Positions 45,364 through 55,500 are shown, counted from the first letter of the stretch. The stretch is 64,000 nucleotides of DNA from Bacillus norwichensis (GCF_014836955.1 NZ_JACSPV010000007.1:62001-126000); one strand, 5' to 3'. A program made the numbers and translations. The notes: generated by a model from the sequence alone, not told the origin.

Positions 45364-47877
45364 TTAACTAAGACGGCCGTGGCACTGTTTGTACTTTTTT
45401 CCAGAACCGCAAGGACACGGATCATTGCGTCCGACAGTTTCTTTGCGACGCACAGGTTTCTTTTTAGTTTTTCCGCCTTCCTCTTTCGGATTGACAGCCT
45501 GCCCTTTCGCCACTTCTTCCCGTTGTAAATTGTTACGGATTTCTGCTTTCATAATATACTTTGCAGCGTCCTCCTCAATGGAAGCCACCATATTTTCAAA
45601 CATGTTAAATCCTTCGTTTTGATATTCGCGGAGCGGATCAATTTGTCCGTACGCACGCAGATGAATTCCTTGACGCAGTTGATCCATTGCATCGATATGG
45701 TCAATCCATTTCGTATCAACCGCTCTGAGAAGGATGACTTTTGTGAATTCACGCATTTGATCAGGCGTCAAATGTTCTTCTTTTTCATCATAACGAGCTT
45801 TGACTTTTTCAAAAATAAGCTCAGCCATTTCTTCCGGATCCCTGCGTTTTAAATCGTCGATGGTGATATCTCCTTCTGGAAGGAGGTTCGCATTGACATA
45901 ATCAACAATCCCTTGCAGATTCCATTGCTCTTCTTCTTCATGATGAGGCGTGTGGGCATCAATTGCACGTCGAATGACAGTTTGAATCATTGTTCCTACG
46001 ATGTCACGAAGATCTTCCGCTCCCATAACCTCGTCACGCTGTTTGTAGATAATTTCGCGCTGCTGTCTCAAAACATCGTCATACTGCAGCAATTGCTTAC
46101 GGGCATCAAAGTTATTTCCTTCTACACGTTTTTGTGCAGACTCGACAGACCTGGAAACCAGGCGGCTTTGAATCGGTTCGGAATCATCCATTCCAAACTT
46201 TTCCATCATCGATTTCAAATTATCAGTCCCGAATCGGCGCATCAGCTCGTCTTCCATCGAGAGGTAAAATTGAGTAACCCCCGGATCTCCTTGACGACCA
46301 GAACGACCTCGGAGCTGATTATCTATTCTCCTGGATTCATGGCGTTCTGTTCCAATAACAGCTAGACCTCCAAGTTCCAAAATGCCTTCCCCAAGCTTAA
46401 TGTCTGTTCCCCGTCCAGCCATATTGGTCGCGATAGTTACAGCGCCTTTATTTCCAGCTTCTGCAATGATTTCCGCTTCACGCTCATGGTTTTTAGCGTT
46501 CAACACATTATGTGGAACTTTTCTCTTTTTAAGTAATGAACTGATTAGTTCAGACGTTTCAATCGCTACTGTACCTACAAGAACTGGCTGTCCTTTTTTA
46601 TGTCGCTCAGCGATATCATCCACGACCGCCTGGAATTTCCCGTTCATAGATGCATAAATCAGATCAGGCCGATCATCCCTGATAATTGGTTTATTTGTAG
46701 GAATCGCCACAACTCGCATATTGTAAATATTGCGGAACTCCTCTTCTTCCGTTTTTGCTGTACCCGTCATACCAGCAAGCTTTTCATACATACGGAAGTA
46801 GTTCTGAAAAGTAATTGTCGCCATTGTCATCGATTCATTTTGAATATCGACGCCCTCTTTTGCTTCAATAGCCTGATGGAGGCCATCGCTGAATCGTCGG
46901 CCCTTCATAAGACGACCGGTGAATTGGTCAACAATAACGATTTGACCTTCTTCGACGACATAATCAATGTCATTATGCATGCTCACATGTGCCTTTAAAG
47001 CTTGGTTAATATGGTGATTCAACGTTACATGTGAAATATCAAACAGGTTGTCAATATGGAAAGCGCGCTCCGCCTTATTAATTCCTTCTTCTGTCAACTG
47101 AACGCCTTTCGTCTTTTCATCGTACGTATAGTCTTCTTCTTTTCTCAAAGTATTCACAAAAGCATTCGCTTGAAGATAAAGCTGGGTAGATTTTTGAGCT
47201 TGACCAGAAATAATCAGTGGTGTCCTGGCTTCATCAATCAAAATTGAATCCACCTCATCAATAACCGCAAAATGGAGCGGCCTTTGAACACGTTCTTCCT
47301 CGTAAAGCACCATATTATCGCGCAGATAATCGAATCCGAACTCATTGTTCGTACCGTATGTGATATCTGCTTCATATGCTTCTTTTTTCTCACTCTTGGA
47401 CATGCTATTCAGATTAAGCCCTACAGTTAGGCCCAGAAATTCATATAATTGCCCCATCTCTTGGGCATCACGACTAGCAAGGTATTCGTTCACTGTAACA
47501 ACATGGACGCCCTTACCTGTCAACGCATTTAAATAAACGGGAAGAGTCGCCGTCAGCGTTTTACCTTCACCCGTTTTCATTTCTGCGATATTCCCTTCAT
47601 GGAGCGCAATCCCCCCCATGAGCTGAACAGGGTATGGATACAGTCCGAGAACACGACGTGCTCCTTCACGAACTACAGCAAACGCTTCAACAAGCAGGCT
47701 GTCAAGGGCTTCTCCTCCTGCATAACGGCTTTTGAAGCGATCTGTTAATTCACGGAGCTCATCATCGGATTTCTTCTCCATTTCAGAGCCAAGCTTTTTA
47801 ACTTCTACTGCCATTTTATCAAGACGACGTAATTCACGTGTGTTAGAGTCAAATAATTTTGTTATGAAAGCCATCAT
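45364..47877 (-). CDS. secA: Preprotein translocase ATPase SecA
   Basis: An 837-residue motor that drives proteins through SecYEG. Walker A is [13 protein letters not shown] (about 100-112), the DEAD-like Walker B is [19 protein letters not shown], the second helicase domain has [12 protein letters not shown] and [11 protein letters not shown], and the C-terminus carries the zinc/SecB-type motif [14 protein letters not shown]. Length matches B. subtilis SecA (841). The start is ATG 47877 or the next ATG, behind AAGGGAGAG. prfB follows 50 bases downstream, as in other Bacillaceae. Confidence 0.98.
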   Translation of the reverse strand: MMAFITKLFDSNTRELRRLDKMAVEVKKLGSEMEKKSDDELRELTDRFKSRYAGGEALDSLLVEAFAVVREGARRVLGLYPYPVQLMGGIALHEGNIAEMKTGEGKTLTATLPVYLNALTGKGVHVVTVNEYLASRDAQEMGQLYEFLGLTVGLNLNSMSKSEKKEAYEADITYGTNNEFGFDYLRDNMVLYEEERVQRPLHFAVIDEVDSILIDEARTPLIISGQAQKSTQLYLQANAFVNTLRKEEDYTYDEKTKGVQLTEEGINKAERAFHIDNLFDISHVTLNHHINQALKAHVSMHNDIDYVVEEGQIVIVDQFTGRLMKGRRFSDGLHQAIEAKEGVDIQNESMTMATITFQNYFRMYEKLAGMTGTAKTEEEEFRNIYNMRVVAIPTNKPIIRDDRPDLIYASMNGKFQAVVDDIAERHKKGQPVLVGTVAIETSELISSLLKKRKVPHNVLNAKNHEREAEIIAEAGNKGAVTIATNMAGRGTDIKLGEGILELGGLAVIGTERHESRRIDNQLRGRSGRQGDPGVTQFYLSMEDELMRRFGTDNLKSMMEKFGMDDSEPIQSRLVSRSVESAQKRVEGNNFDARKQLLQYDDVLRQQREIIYKQRDEVMGAEDLRDIVGTMIQTVIRRAIDAHTPHHEEEEQWNLQGIVDYVNANLLPEGDITIDDLKRRDPEEMAELIFEKVKARYDEKEEHLTPDQMREFTKVILLRAVDTKWIDHIDAMDQLRQGIHLRAYGQIDPLREYQNEGFNMFENMVASIEEDAAKYIMKAEIRNNLQREEVAKGQAVNPKEEGGKTKKKPVRRKETVGRNDPCPCGSGKKYKQCHGRLS

Positions 47878-48551
47878 TTTTTATATTACTCTCCCTTATA
47901 TGGTCAAATACGGGCGAAAATACATATTTGGTTCTGTTTTCATGTGCATTAGCGCACATCATCTTTATATTTTAACATTAATAAATAGTTTATGACAATA
48001 ACGCGCGAGAAGGCGTCTATATGAATTCGATATAAGTTCGTTTTGAACGAACGGCGAGCTGAATATGATGATTAAGGCTGGCCTGTTTGAAAGATATTAG
48101 GATGTAGAGAGGTCAGGAGATTCTAGACTTTTACAGTTACGCGTCCTGATTCAAGATTATTGAAGAACCGCTACACAAGCGCCTGTTTTTCGACGTACAG
48201 ACTAAGCTGTAGAAGACAAGGGGCGACGTTCGGCGGAGAACAGTCCAGCGTTCTTTTACTTATTTGGCTGCCCGAAGCGACCTCGAGTCCCTGTCGTCTG
48301 CAACTAGACAATAGTGATTCCACCGAGGTAAAGGAAAAATGAATATCGTCGTAAAGCTAGACGAACGGCGAAGGAGGCGTAGTTTGCCTTCAGCGATTGG
48401 CTTGATCTCGAGCCGATGACCGACAGGCTTAGGACGAGATACCCGGCCGCTTCGCCTGCACTAGTACTTCCTGTACTTCCTAGCTAGACATAGAAAAACT
48501 TAATTCTTACAAAATATTCCACCTGATTTCATACTTTATTTACCATTCAAA
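47878..48551. repeat. Gene-free region with GC-richer mosaic repeat
   Basis: After an AT-rich secA leader (to about 48000) the interval 48150-48480 turns GC-richer. It contains short inverted segments (GGCGACGTTCGGCGG, GACGAACGGCGAAGGAGG) and ends CTAGTACTTCCTGTACTTCC, like the element at 24490-24612. No ORF with a ribosome site is present. It resembles the dispersed non-coding repeats of Bacillus genomes. Confidence 0.5.
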
Positions 48552-48591
48552 AAAACACGCTTCCTCCTAATAAAAGAAGGTTGCGTGTTTT
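48552..48591 (-). terminator. Terminator of hpf
   Basis: AAAACACGC pairs with GCGTGTTTT, with inner partial pairing; T7 follows on the minus strand. Confidence 0.85.
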
Positions 48592-48600
48592 AAGTTTCAT

Positions 48601-49158
48601 TCAGTTTGTTTCAATTAGGCCATACTTTCCATCTTTACGGCGATAAACGATATTTGTTCCATTTGTTTCCGCATCAGTGTAGATGAAAAAGTTATGACCA
48701 AGCATGTTCATTTGAAGTACGGCTTCTTCGCTGTCCATCGGTTTCAAATCGAATTGTTTTGTCCTGACAATGTTCAATTCATCTTCGTCTTCCGTTGTTT
48801 CAGCAGTCGCGCCGTTCACTCCAGTTGCAAACAATTGTTGCAAGTCTCCTTTTTCACGGAACTTGCGATTTACTTTTGTTTTGTGTTTGCGAATTTGACG
48901 CTCAAGCTTATCTACAATCAAATCAACTGCAGCATACATGTCATCGTTCACTTCTTCAGCTCTTAAAACAAGCTGTGGAAGTGGAATTGTTACTTCAACC
49001 TTAGATTTTTTATCAGGGTTTACTTTTAAATTAACATGCACATTTGCATCAGGAGTTTCGATGAAATATCGCTCTAGCTTGCTCACTTTCTTTTCTACGT
49101 GATCTCTAATTGCCTCAGTTACCTCGATGTTTTCACCGCGGATTTGATACCTTAGCAT
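48601..49158 (-). CDS. hpf: Long-form ribosome hibernation promoting factor (YvyD)
   Basis: A 185-residue protein that dimerises 70S ribosomes into inactive 100S particles in stationary phase. The N-terminal HPF/YfiA domain (1-100; RGENIEVTEAIRDHVEKKVSKLERYF) is joined by a linker to the C-terminal dimerisation domain (about 125-185; FDLKPMDSEEAVLQMNMLGHNFFIY). The gene lies between fliT and secA as in B. subtilis. A possible sigma-H-like element (AGGATTC, then AGAAGT after 13 bases) lies about 60 bases upstream, with low certainty. GGAGGAG precedes the ATG. Confidence 0.96.
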   Translation of the reverse strand: MLRYQIRGENIEVTEAIRDHVEKKVSKLERYFIETPDANVHVNLKVNPDKKSKVEVTIPLPQLVLRAEEVNDDMYAAVDLIVDKLERQIRKHKTKVNRKFREKGDLQQLFATGVNGATAETTEDEDELNIVRTKQFDLKPMDSEEAVLQMNMLGHNFFIYTDAETNGTNIVYRRKDGKYGLIETN

Positions 49159-49311
49159 ATAAACTCCTCCTTTAAAGGCTATGTATATATACTTCTATAT
49201 CATACCTCAGAATCCTGCAAAAAAAAGCGAAAGTTTTTGTCGAAATTCTGAGAAAGGCGGCGATTCCTGAACTTAAAATCTAAAGTCCTTCGGTAAAAGT
49301 CGATAACAGCA

Positions 49312-49659
49312 TTATTGCCTTTTATCATAGAAAACACCGTCAGTTTGCACCTTAGTATAGGGGTTAGTGTACCGTGCCGCAGATGTCTTTTTTAAATCAA
49401 CTGCATTCAAATCCCGTATAATATGCTTATTGAGTTCCTTCAGCAAAAATGCCAATTCTTTATTAAGCTCTAGTAGTTCTTTACCAGCTGCTCTTTCTTG
49501 TGATGAAAAAGGAGGTTGGATCTTCGGAAGCAGTTCCTCTCTCTTAGCGAGCATTTCCTCAACTTGACCTATAATCTTTTCACGCTTGACTTCACCCATG
49601 TTATTTACTCTGTCCACTAAGCCCTTTGTAATGGCCAAGCATTCCTGAACAGCACTCAT
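49312..49659 (-). CDS. fliT: Flagellar protein FliT
   Basis: A 115-residue mostly helical protein encoded downstream of fliS with an ATGA overlap. FliT family members act as export chaperones for the filament cap FliD. Position and helical character (LLELNKELAFLLKELNKHI) support this; sequence conservation in the family is low. It is the last gene of the flagellar unit. Confidence 0.82.
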   Translation of the reverse strand: MSAVQECLAITKGLVDRVNNMGEVKREKIIGQVEEMLAKREELLPKIQPPFSSQERAAGKELLELNKELAFLLKELNKHIIRDLNAVDLKKTSAARYTNPYTKVQTDGVFYDKRQ

Positions 49660-50063
49660 CGATTCACACTTTCCAGAGAAGCTTGCTGGCGCTGTCTATT
49701 CAATTGAATAACCTGTTTCCATGTATCACGAAATTCCGTCATTATTTCTTCGACTTCTTCAAGAATGGAAATATCCTGTTTGATATTTGCTTCCACTAGG
49801 CGTCTGTTTGCGTACTCGTATAAGGAGTGCATATTTTTGGAAATCTCGATGTCCATATTTAAAGTTAAAATCAGTTCGCTGATAATATTCTGCGCATTTT
49901 GGATGTTTGTGTTCTTCTTTTCTATTTCCTTACTCTCTATCGCTTGTTTTGCCAAATTGATAAATTTGAGGCAACCATTATACAGCATCAGTGTCAATTC
50001 TCCCGGTGAAGCAGTTGTGACTGAGTTGTTTTGGTATGCTTCATACGGATTCCTGCTTGCCAT
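49656..50063 (-). CDS. fliS: Flagellin export chaperone FliS
   Basis: A 135-residue helical chaperone that binds flagellin before export. Family marks are NPYEAYQNNSVTTASPGELTLMLYNGCLKFI with the conserved PGELT-ML-YNG. ATG 50063 has AGGAG 7 bases upstream; an upstream in-frame start at 50102 is unlikely because it overlaps fliD without a site. fliT follows by ATGA overlap. Confidence 0.95.
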   Translation of the reverse strand: MASRNPYEAYQNNSVTTASPGELTLMLYNGCLKFINLAKQAIESKEIEKKNTNIQNAQNIISELILTLNMDIEISKNMHSLYEYANRRLVEANIKQDISILEEVEEIMTEFRDTWKQVIQLNRQRQQASLESVNR

Positions 50064-50088
50064 ATTTCCACTCCTAACATAAATAGTC

Positions 50089-52086
50089 CTACATTCCGCC
50101 AAATTGCTGCATCAGATAAAGGGATTGATCGTTTGCCCTTTGGATGGCTTTTTCCATGGCAGTAAATTGCCTCCACAGACGTTCTTCCTGCATTTTCAGC
50201 CTTGTTTCAAAGCTGGCGATATTTTTATCGACAGATATTAATTCTCTTCCCAAAGCAAACTGTTGATTCTTAGAACTTGCACGGCCAGCCCGATCCTGGA
50301 TTTTGGTAATCGAATCGTTCACCGAATCATATAACTTGTGGATGACTCCACGATCAGAATCGTTGGATCCGGTACCTCGAAATAGATTTTCTACTGCGTC
50401 CGGATCTTTTTCAATTGCTTCCTTCAATTTTTCTTCATTAATTTCCAGTTTTCCGCCATCAAGATAATTCTTTGTTGTTGTGATTCCAATCGCAGATAGC
50501 TGCTTGAACAATCCGTTTGTTTCGACAGTACTATACATATCCATCCGCATATTTGTCAAAACGCCGGATAATAATGGATCACCCTTAAGGAGTCCGCTCC
50601 TGGCAAGGTCTTCCCATTTTTCCTGCTGCCTGTCTGAGAGCCCTTCACGCTCATCATCAGTAAGTGGGAGATAGCTTCTATTGCGCTCTTCATTCAGTTT
50701 TTTATTGATATCGTCAATCAGCGCATTGTATTGATCAACAAACTCTTTGACTGTTTTTAGCACGCCTTCCGAATCGTTGGAGACGTTAACCGTAATCGGA
50801 GAATCTGTCTCCTTTAAAGTTTGTTTTAATGTAATCGTTACACCGTTCATGGAAAATGTATTGGAATTCCGCTCAGTTTCAAGACCATTGATGGTGAAGA
50901 TGGCATTTTGTCCACCCTCTTCATTACTATTTTCAAAATTTAATACTTTGTTAATTACCCCGCCGGAAAAAAATATTTCATTACCATCAGTGTTAAAATT
51001 CCCTGTTTCTTTTCGTGTCATCGTAATCTTTTTTGTATGCTCATCGAAAAACATCGTAATTCCAGCAGAGGACTCATTCACTTTACGTATAACATTGTTT
51101 AAAGACTCATTTCCAGTAACAAAAATTCTCTCATTGACTTCACCCTTAGATGTATGGGCCCCCACCTCAAAGTATGTAAAGTTTTGGCTGAAAGTTGTTG
51201 ATATCTTTGTTCCTTCCGGCGGCAGTTCTTCCGGAGGTAGTTCAAACAAAATGTTTCCATTTTTCAGATCTACTTTTCCAAGTATATCATCACCATTTTT
51301 TAGCACTCCAAAGCCATTGTTATCAGTGCCATCCCATACATATGTAACTGCCTCGGTACCTTCACCCACTGTTACTGAAAGGCTGGATAGCGCCCCTTTC
51401 CCAAGGCTGATCATATTCTGATCTTTACCAAGAGTATGATTGACCGTTTTTTCTTTAAGAGCATAATCAATCTTTACAGAGCTGTCCTCTGGTAATTTTT
51501 CATTTTCGTTAAATGTTAATTTACCATCTTCTATGAGAACTTGTCCTTCTGCAGGTTCTCCTGCCGTTATCACAGTAAATGACTTCCCGTTTACACTAAA
51601 CGTGCCTGGAACAATATCATTTCCATTCAGGTCTAATTCAATTTGACCGCCTTTGACCTGAGAGTGTTTTGTTTCTGCAACACCTTTTTCCCATGTGACA
51701 TCAGCAGAGTCTTTCAGTTGACTCCAAAAACTTCCGGTTGCACTAATCTCAACCTGTCCACTGACCCGATTAGCAGCCGTCGCCAATTGTTCCACCTTCG
51801 AAACCGTATACGAAGCCTGCGACGCTCCACTCGTCACTGTGGCCGATATTTTCTCTTCATTCGTAGAAGACACCATCCGCGCTCGGTAATTACTTGTCAG
51901 TTTCAACTGGCCCAATTGGTTACGAAAGCCAAGCAGCATTGTGTTGATCGTACGGTAATCGTCCCGCTTCCATTCAAGAATTTGTTTCTGCTGTTTCATT
52001 TTATCAAGAGGGACTCGTTTTGCCCCCATCATATCTTTAACAAGCTGATCTATGTCCATCCCACTAGCTAATCCGCCAATCCGCAT
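50089..52086 (-). CDS. fliD: Flagellar filament cap protein FliD
   Basis: A 665-residue secreted cap protein. The conserved N-terminus (MRIGGLASGMDIDQLVKDMM) and C-terminus (about 450-660, ending RLKMQEERLWRQFTAMEKAIQR) form the coiled-coil leg domains. The middle is an enlarged variable region (about 120-430), longer than in the B. subtilis protein (about 500), meaning extra surface domains on the cap. ATG 52086 follows AAGGAA. It lies between flaG and fliS in one sigma-D unit. Confidence 0.94.
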   Translation of the reverse strand: MRIGGLASGMDIDQLVKDMMGAKRVPLDKMKQQKQILEWKRDDYRTINTMLLGFRNQLGQLKLTSNYRARMVSSTNEEKISATVTSGASQASYTVSKVEQLATAANRVSGQVEISATGSFWSQLKDSADVTWEKGVAETKHSQVKGGQIELDLNGNDIVPGTFSVNGKSFTVITAGEPAEGQVLIEDGKLTFNENEKLPEDSSVKIDYALKEKTVNHTLGKDQNMISLGKGALSSLSVTVGEGTEAVTYVWDGTDNNGFGVLKNGDDILGKVDLKNGNILFELPPEELPPEGTKISTTFSQNFTYFEVGAHTSKGEVNERIFVTGNESLNNVIRKVNESSAGITMFFDEHTKKITMTRKETGNFNTDGNEIFFSGGVINKVLNFENSNEEGGQNAIFTINGLETERNSNTFSMNGVTITLKQTLKETDSPITVNVSNDSEGVLKTVKEFVDQYNALIDDINKKLNEERNRSYLPLTDDEREGLSDRQQEKWEDLARSGLLKGDPLLSGVLTNMRMDMYSTVETNGLFKQLSAIGITTTKNYLDGGKLEINEEKLKEAIEKDPDAVENLFRGTGSNDSDRGVIHKLYDSVNDSITKIQDRAGRASSKNQQFALGRELISVDKNIASFETRLKMQEERLWRQFTAMEKAIQRANDQSLYLMQQFGGM

Positions 52087-52108
52087 ATTGGTCACTTCCT
52101 TTTATTTC

Positions 52109-52468
52109 CTATATTTTTTTATCTACAAGGATACCAATGGCATTTGCCATAGCCGCAAACATATCAAGAAGCTTTTTGGGAGGAATTTCCCTTACCACTT
52201 CCTCAGTATCTTCATTTACGACTTTTACATAATATTTATTTAACTGGTCATGATACTCAAACTTCAAATACTGCTTCGATGTTTTTAGGTGACTGTTCGC
52301 AAATGCTACCGCTCTTTCAAGCAATGCTGTCGCATCTTTTTCCGAAAGCTCGTATGATCGTTCCTTCGATGTGGTTGACTCCCGGTTGGACTCACCGCTG
52401 CCGATGACAGAGCGTACAGGCATCACAGTACCGTCAACTGGAAGCCTTCCTCCGATTGATCCAATCAT
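52109..52468 (-). CDS. flaG: FlaG family flagellar protein
   Basis: A 119-residue protein with a disordered Ser/Arg/Glu-rich N-terminus and a C-terminal FlaG domain (about 50-118: LKFEYHDQLNKYYVKVVNEDTEEVVREIPP). FlaG influences filament length and is typically encoded just before fliD. It is the first gene after a sigma-D promoter, preceded by AGGAAG-like sites (GAGAGAAAGAGG). Confidence 0.93.
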   Translation of the reverse strand: MIGSIGGRLPVDGTVMPVRSVIGSGESNRESTTSKERSYELSEKDATALLERAVAFANSHLKTSKQYLKFEYHDQLNKYYVKVVNEDTEEVVREIPPKKLLDMFAAMANAIGILVDKKI

Positions 52469-52509
52469 CCTCTTTCTCTCCTTCGGTAAAAATTAAATTC
52501 TTATGGATA

Positions 52510-52536
52510 TTATCGGCTTGAATTTAAGATTCTTTA
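52510..52536 (-). promoter_or_regulatory. Sigma-D promoter of flaG-fliD-fliS-fliT
   Basis: On the minus strand TAAA and GCCGATAA are separated by exactly 15 bases, the sigma-D (motility) consensus, about 40 bases upstream of the flaG start. Confidence 0.93.
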
Positions 52537-52663
52537 TAAAGAATCTCCCAAAATCTATGAGAAAGGCCCATTTTGCTGTCCTGCCCATGATTCTAACGCC
52601 CTTTTATAAGTCATTTGCATAGGATAAGTTGAACATTTCAATAAAAAGATGAGGTGGACCTAA

Positions 52664-52840
52664 TTTGAATCATTTATTATCATGATCCATACGGATATCC
52701 AATAATGACAATGCAGCGTGGAGATGAGAGAATTTGGGGAAGACCATGGGGATGGGGATTCGGAGGGCCATTTTTTAGGCCATGGGGATTTGGCAATCCT
52801 TTTTTCCATTTTTCTGGTGAAGAAAAATTTGGAAACCGGA
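52664..52840 (+). pseudogene. Small Gly/Trp/Phe/Pro-rich coat-like gene, apparently frameshifted
   Basis: GAGGTGG lies 7 bases before TTG 52664. Deleting one T near 52673-52675 joins MNH to YYHDPYGYPIMTMQRGDE and on to WGRPWGWGFGGPFFRPWGFG, a composition like small spore coat-associated proteins. The natural end may be near 52822 if one more T belonged to the T6 at 52799-52804. A hairpin (GAAACCGGA/TCCGGTTTC, 52833-52861) follows like a terminator. In the present frame it runs on into the next gene, which is unlikely to be real. Confidence 0.45.
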
Positions 52841-52974
52841 TAACTAATTTGTCCGGTTTCGCCAATTCCAACAAAAATTTCCCAGGAAATGCTCACTTTT
52901 TGTCTAATCTCCATTCAATCATCTATCTAAAGTGTACTATAATGATAGCCAACACAATTATGGATGTGAAAATA

Positions 52975-53580
52975 ATGAAACAGATAGCCTTATCTTGGAG
53001 TGGCGGAAAAGATAGCTGCATGGCCCTTCATAAGTTGAATAGCGAAAACATGAAGGTTGTTTGCCTGATGACAACCGTTCCACAAGAAACCAGCAAAACA
53101 TTTGCACATAATGAAGACGTGAAAAAGATTAAAGCTCAGGCTGATTCACTTGGAATCCCGATCGAGTTTATTCATTGTACATATGATACATATACAGATG
53201 ATTTTCTGAAGGAATTAAATAGGCTGAAAATCGAATATAAGCTAGATGCTGTTGCGTTTGGAGACATGTATTTAGATGGACATAAGGAATGGGGGCAAAG
53301 CCTTGCAGATGCAGCAGAGTTGGAAGCTTTTTATCCTTTGTGGTCTAACAAATCAGAAATGCTGCACGCTTTGAAAAGATTTGTAGACACTGGTTATAAA
53401 GCCGTAGTCATTAAAGTACGAGAGGATTTGTTACCACCCAATTGGGTCGGACGTCCGCTCAATGACCATTTTATAAAAGACATCAGTGAAAAGGAAGTTT
53501 GCCCAATGGGAGAATCAGGAGAATACCATACATTCGTATATGATGGCCCGTTGTTTAAAAAAGCAATCTCATTTCATTAA
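52975..53580 (+). CDS. Dph6-type ATP-pyrophosphatase (diphthine-ammonia ligase family)
   Basis: A 201-residue N-type ATP pyrophosphatase. The PP-loop LSWSGGKDSCMALHKL is at the N-terminus, followed by AFGDMYLDGHKEWGQSLADAAELEAFYPLWS with the family's conserved E-P-LW segment. The archaeal and eukaryotic members amidate diphthine, but bacteria lack diphthamide, so the bacterial substrate is unknown. ATG 52975 is preferred since it places the PP-loop at residue 6-10; a start at 52960 is possible. The upstream extension in frame belongs to the broken small gene. Confidence 0.82.
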   Translation: MKQIALSWSGGKDSCMALHKLNSENMKVVCLMTTVPQETSKTFAHNEDVKKIKAQADSLGIPIEFIHCTYDTYTDDFLKELNRLKIEYKLDAVAFGDMYLDGHKEWGQSLADAAELEAFYPLWSNKSEMLHALKRFVDTGYKAVVIKVREDLLPPNWVGRPLNDHFIKDISEKEVCPMGESGEYHTFVYDGPLFKKAISFH

Positions 53581-53702
53581 TCCTAAAATCAGCCTAGTTA
53601 TTTCACCAAGAGTGAGGAATATATAAACATACATTTCTATGCCTATTACCATGGCAAGAAGTCACGCTCAGGGAGATCGGGACAAAACTGGGCAAATTTT
53701 AA

Positions 53703-53746
53703 AAAGCGCAAGAAATCAATTTAGAAATGTTGATTTCTTGCGCTTT
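53703..53746. terminator. Bidirectional terminator between Dph6-like and aldehyde dehydrogenase genes
   Basis: AAAGCGCAAGAAATCAA (53703-53719) pairs perfectly with 53730-53746. On the minus strand T5 follows, so it ends the N-demethylase operon. Confidence 0.9.
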
Positions 53747-53769
53747 ACTAATGCGATTTAGTTAATTTT

Positions 53770-53968
53770 TCTTGATCAAATGCGCCTTGGCGTATTTGCG
53801 CCCAAATTTTTTCGAGCTCCGTTCGATAAATTCCCACCGAAAATCTGATGCATCCGTCGGAGGCTTTAACTTTATTTAACCTGGGTTTGAACCTCACTGA
53901 CTGGAATACCATTATACTTTCATCCTTACTACTCACAGATGCAAGGACTTCTGCTGAATGAAGTTAAA
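53770..53968 (+). repeat. Dispersed intergenic repeat, copy 2 (longest)
   Basis: Runs from GATCAAATGCGCCTTGGCGT to TCTGCTGAATGAAGTTAAA, about 200 bases, between the aldehyde dehydrogenase stop and the terminator. Read on the minus strand it gives a spurious 62-codon ORF (53748-53936). Copies 1 and 3 lie at 43390 and 59548. Confidence 0.8.
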
Positions 53969-53986
53969 AACAATATGTCCTAAAAT

Positions 53987-55480
53987 TTATTCGTTTGGAA
54001 ACCAGCCCACAGGCTCTACAGCAAGGTTAATATTGATCTGTTTAATCTCTTGGAAATCTGCCAATCCATATGTTCCAAGACTGCGTCCAATTCCGCTCTG
54101 TTTGTATCCGCCCCATGGAGCTTCCACATATGTCGGATGATACGAGTTAACCCAAGTTATCCCGGCACGCACTTTCTTGATAACACGTAATGCTTTGGCT
54201 CCGTCATTCGAGAAGACACCACCAGCAAGTCCATAATCTGTGTCATTCGCAAGTTTAATAGCTTCCGCTTCATCTTTAAACTTTTGGATGGTTACTACTG
54301 GGCCAAAAATCTCTTCCTGAACAATTCTCATGTCAGAAGTCACATCTGTAAATACAGTTGGCTCAATGAAAAATCCTTGATCCAAGCCGTTTTCAGTCAA
54401 GCGGCGGCCTCCGCAGGCAAGTGTAGCTCCTTCTTCTTTACCAATTTCAATATAATTCAAGATTGTGTTCATTTGACTTTCACTGTTAATAGCACCTACT
54501 TGGGAAGCCTCGTCCAATCCAGGACCAACTTTAATTTGTTTGGCACGTTCAACATAGCGTTCTACAAACTTATCATAGATGCTTTCTTCTACTAAAATCC
54601 GACTTCCGGACGAACACACTTGACCAGCGCCAAAGAATATCCCAAATAACCCATAATCAACAGCTGTTTCAAAGTCAGCGTCAGCAAAAACAATATTTGG
54701 AGATTTTCCGCCAAGCTCAAGTGAGATTTTCTTCAGGTTACCTGCGGCTGCTCTCATGATTTCGCGCCCGACCTCAGTGCTTCCAGTAAAGGAAACAAGA
54801 TCAACGCCTTTGCTTTCAGCAATTGTTTGTCCGACAACAGAGCCTCTCCCCATGACAAGATTGACAACACCTTTTGGAACGCCGGCTTCCTCAATGTACT
54901 CAACCAATTTCATAGCAGTAATAGGTGTTGATTCAGCTGGCTTATACACAATTGTATTTCCAGCTGCCAAAGCAGGAGCAATTTTCCATACACTCATCAA
55001 CAGTGGAAAATTCCATGGTACAATAAGTCCTGTCACTCCAACAGGTTCCCTGACAACCATAGCCTGAACGTCTTCAGGAACTTGGTATGTCTCACCTTCA
55101 GGTGCTAAAATCAATCCGGCATAATAACGGAAGCATGTAGCAGCATCTGCAATATCAAATTCCGCTTCGGATTTCAATTTTCCATTATCCATAACTTCTA
55201 GTGTGACAAGCTCATCAAAATTCTCATCAATTTTATCCGCGATTTTATTTAAATAAGCAGCACGTTCATGAGTTGTCAGATCTGACCAGACACCGCTTTC
55301 AAACGCTGCCTTTGCAACAGAAATTGCTTCTTCTGTTTCTTCTTTTGTAGCTCTCGGCGCTGTAGCAATGATTTCCTGGTTCGCAGGATTAATAACTTTA
55401 TTGATATCTGAGTTAACTGAATCTCTCCACTCACCGTTAATATAATTTTTCAATTCGATTACATTCGTCTTTACTGTCAT
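53987..55480 (-). CDS. NAD(P)-dependent aldehyde dehydrogenase
   Basis: A 497-residue enzyme oxidising an aldehyde to an acid. The catalytic Cys289 is in FFGAGQVCSSGSR and the general base Glu255 in LELGGKSPN; the cofactor region shows FTGSTEVGRE. ATG 55480 follows GAGGTGG, and the longer frame to 55546 overlaps the reductase. It is the last gene of the N-demethylase cluster, 21 bases after the reductase. A product aldehyde of the pathway, formaldehyde or a larger one, is the inferred substrate; formaldehyde is an unusual substrate for this family without a cofactor. Confidence 0.9.
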   Translation of the reverse strand: MTVKTNVIELKNYINGEWRDSVNSDINKVINPANQEIIATAPRATKEETEEAISVAKAAFESGVWSDLTTHERAAYLNKIADKIDENFDELVTLEVMDNGKLKSEAEFDIADAATCFRYYAGLILAPEGETYQVPEDVQAMVVREPVGVTGLIVPWNFPLLMSVWKIAPALAAGNTIVYKPAESTPITAMKLVEYIEEAGVPKGVVNLVMGRGSVVGQTIAESKGVDLVSFTGSTEVGREIMRAAAGNLKKISLELGGKSPNIVFADADFETAVDYGLFGIFFGAGQVCSSGSRILVEESIYDKFVERYVERAKQIKVGPGLDEASQVGAINSESQMNTILNYIEIGKEEGATLACGGRRLTENGLDQGFFIEPTVFTDVTSDMRIVQEEIFGPVVTIQKFKDEAEAIKLANDTDYGLAGGVFSNDGAKALRVIKKVRAGITWVNSYHPTYVEAPWGGYKQSGIGRSLGTYGLADFQEIKQININLAVEPVGWFPNE

Positions 55481-55500
55481 TTTGTCCACCTCGTATGTTG

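Noticed and set aside
52705-52974. A 90-residue N-terminal extension of the Dph6-like protein
   Set aside because: The PP-loop is normally at the very N-terminus; the extension belongs to a small coat-like gene and a hairpin.
53748-53936. A 62-codon minus-strand ORF
   Set aside because: It runs through copy 2 of the dispersed repeat and is not kept open in the other copies.
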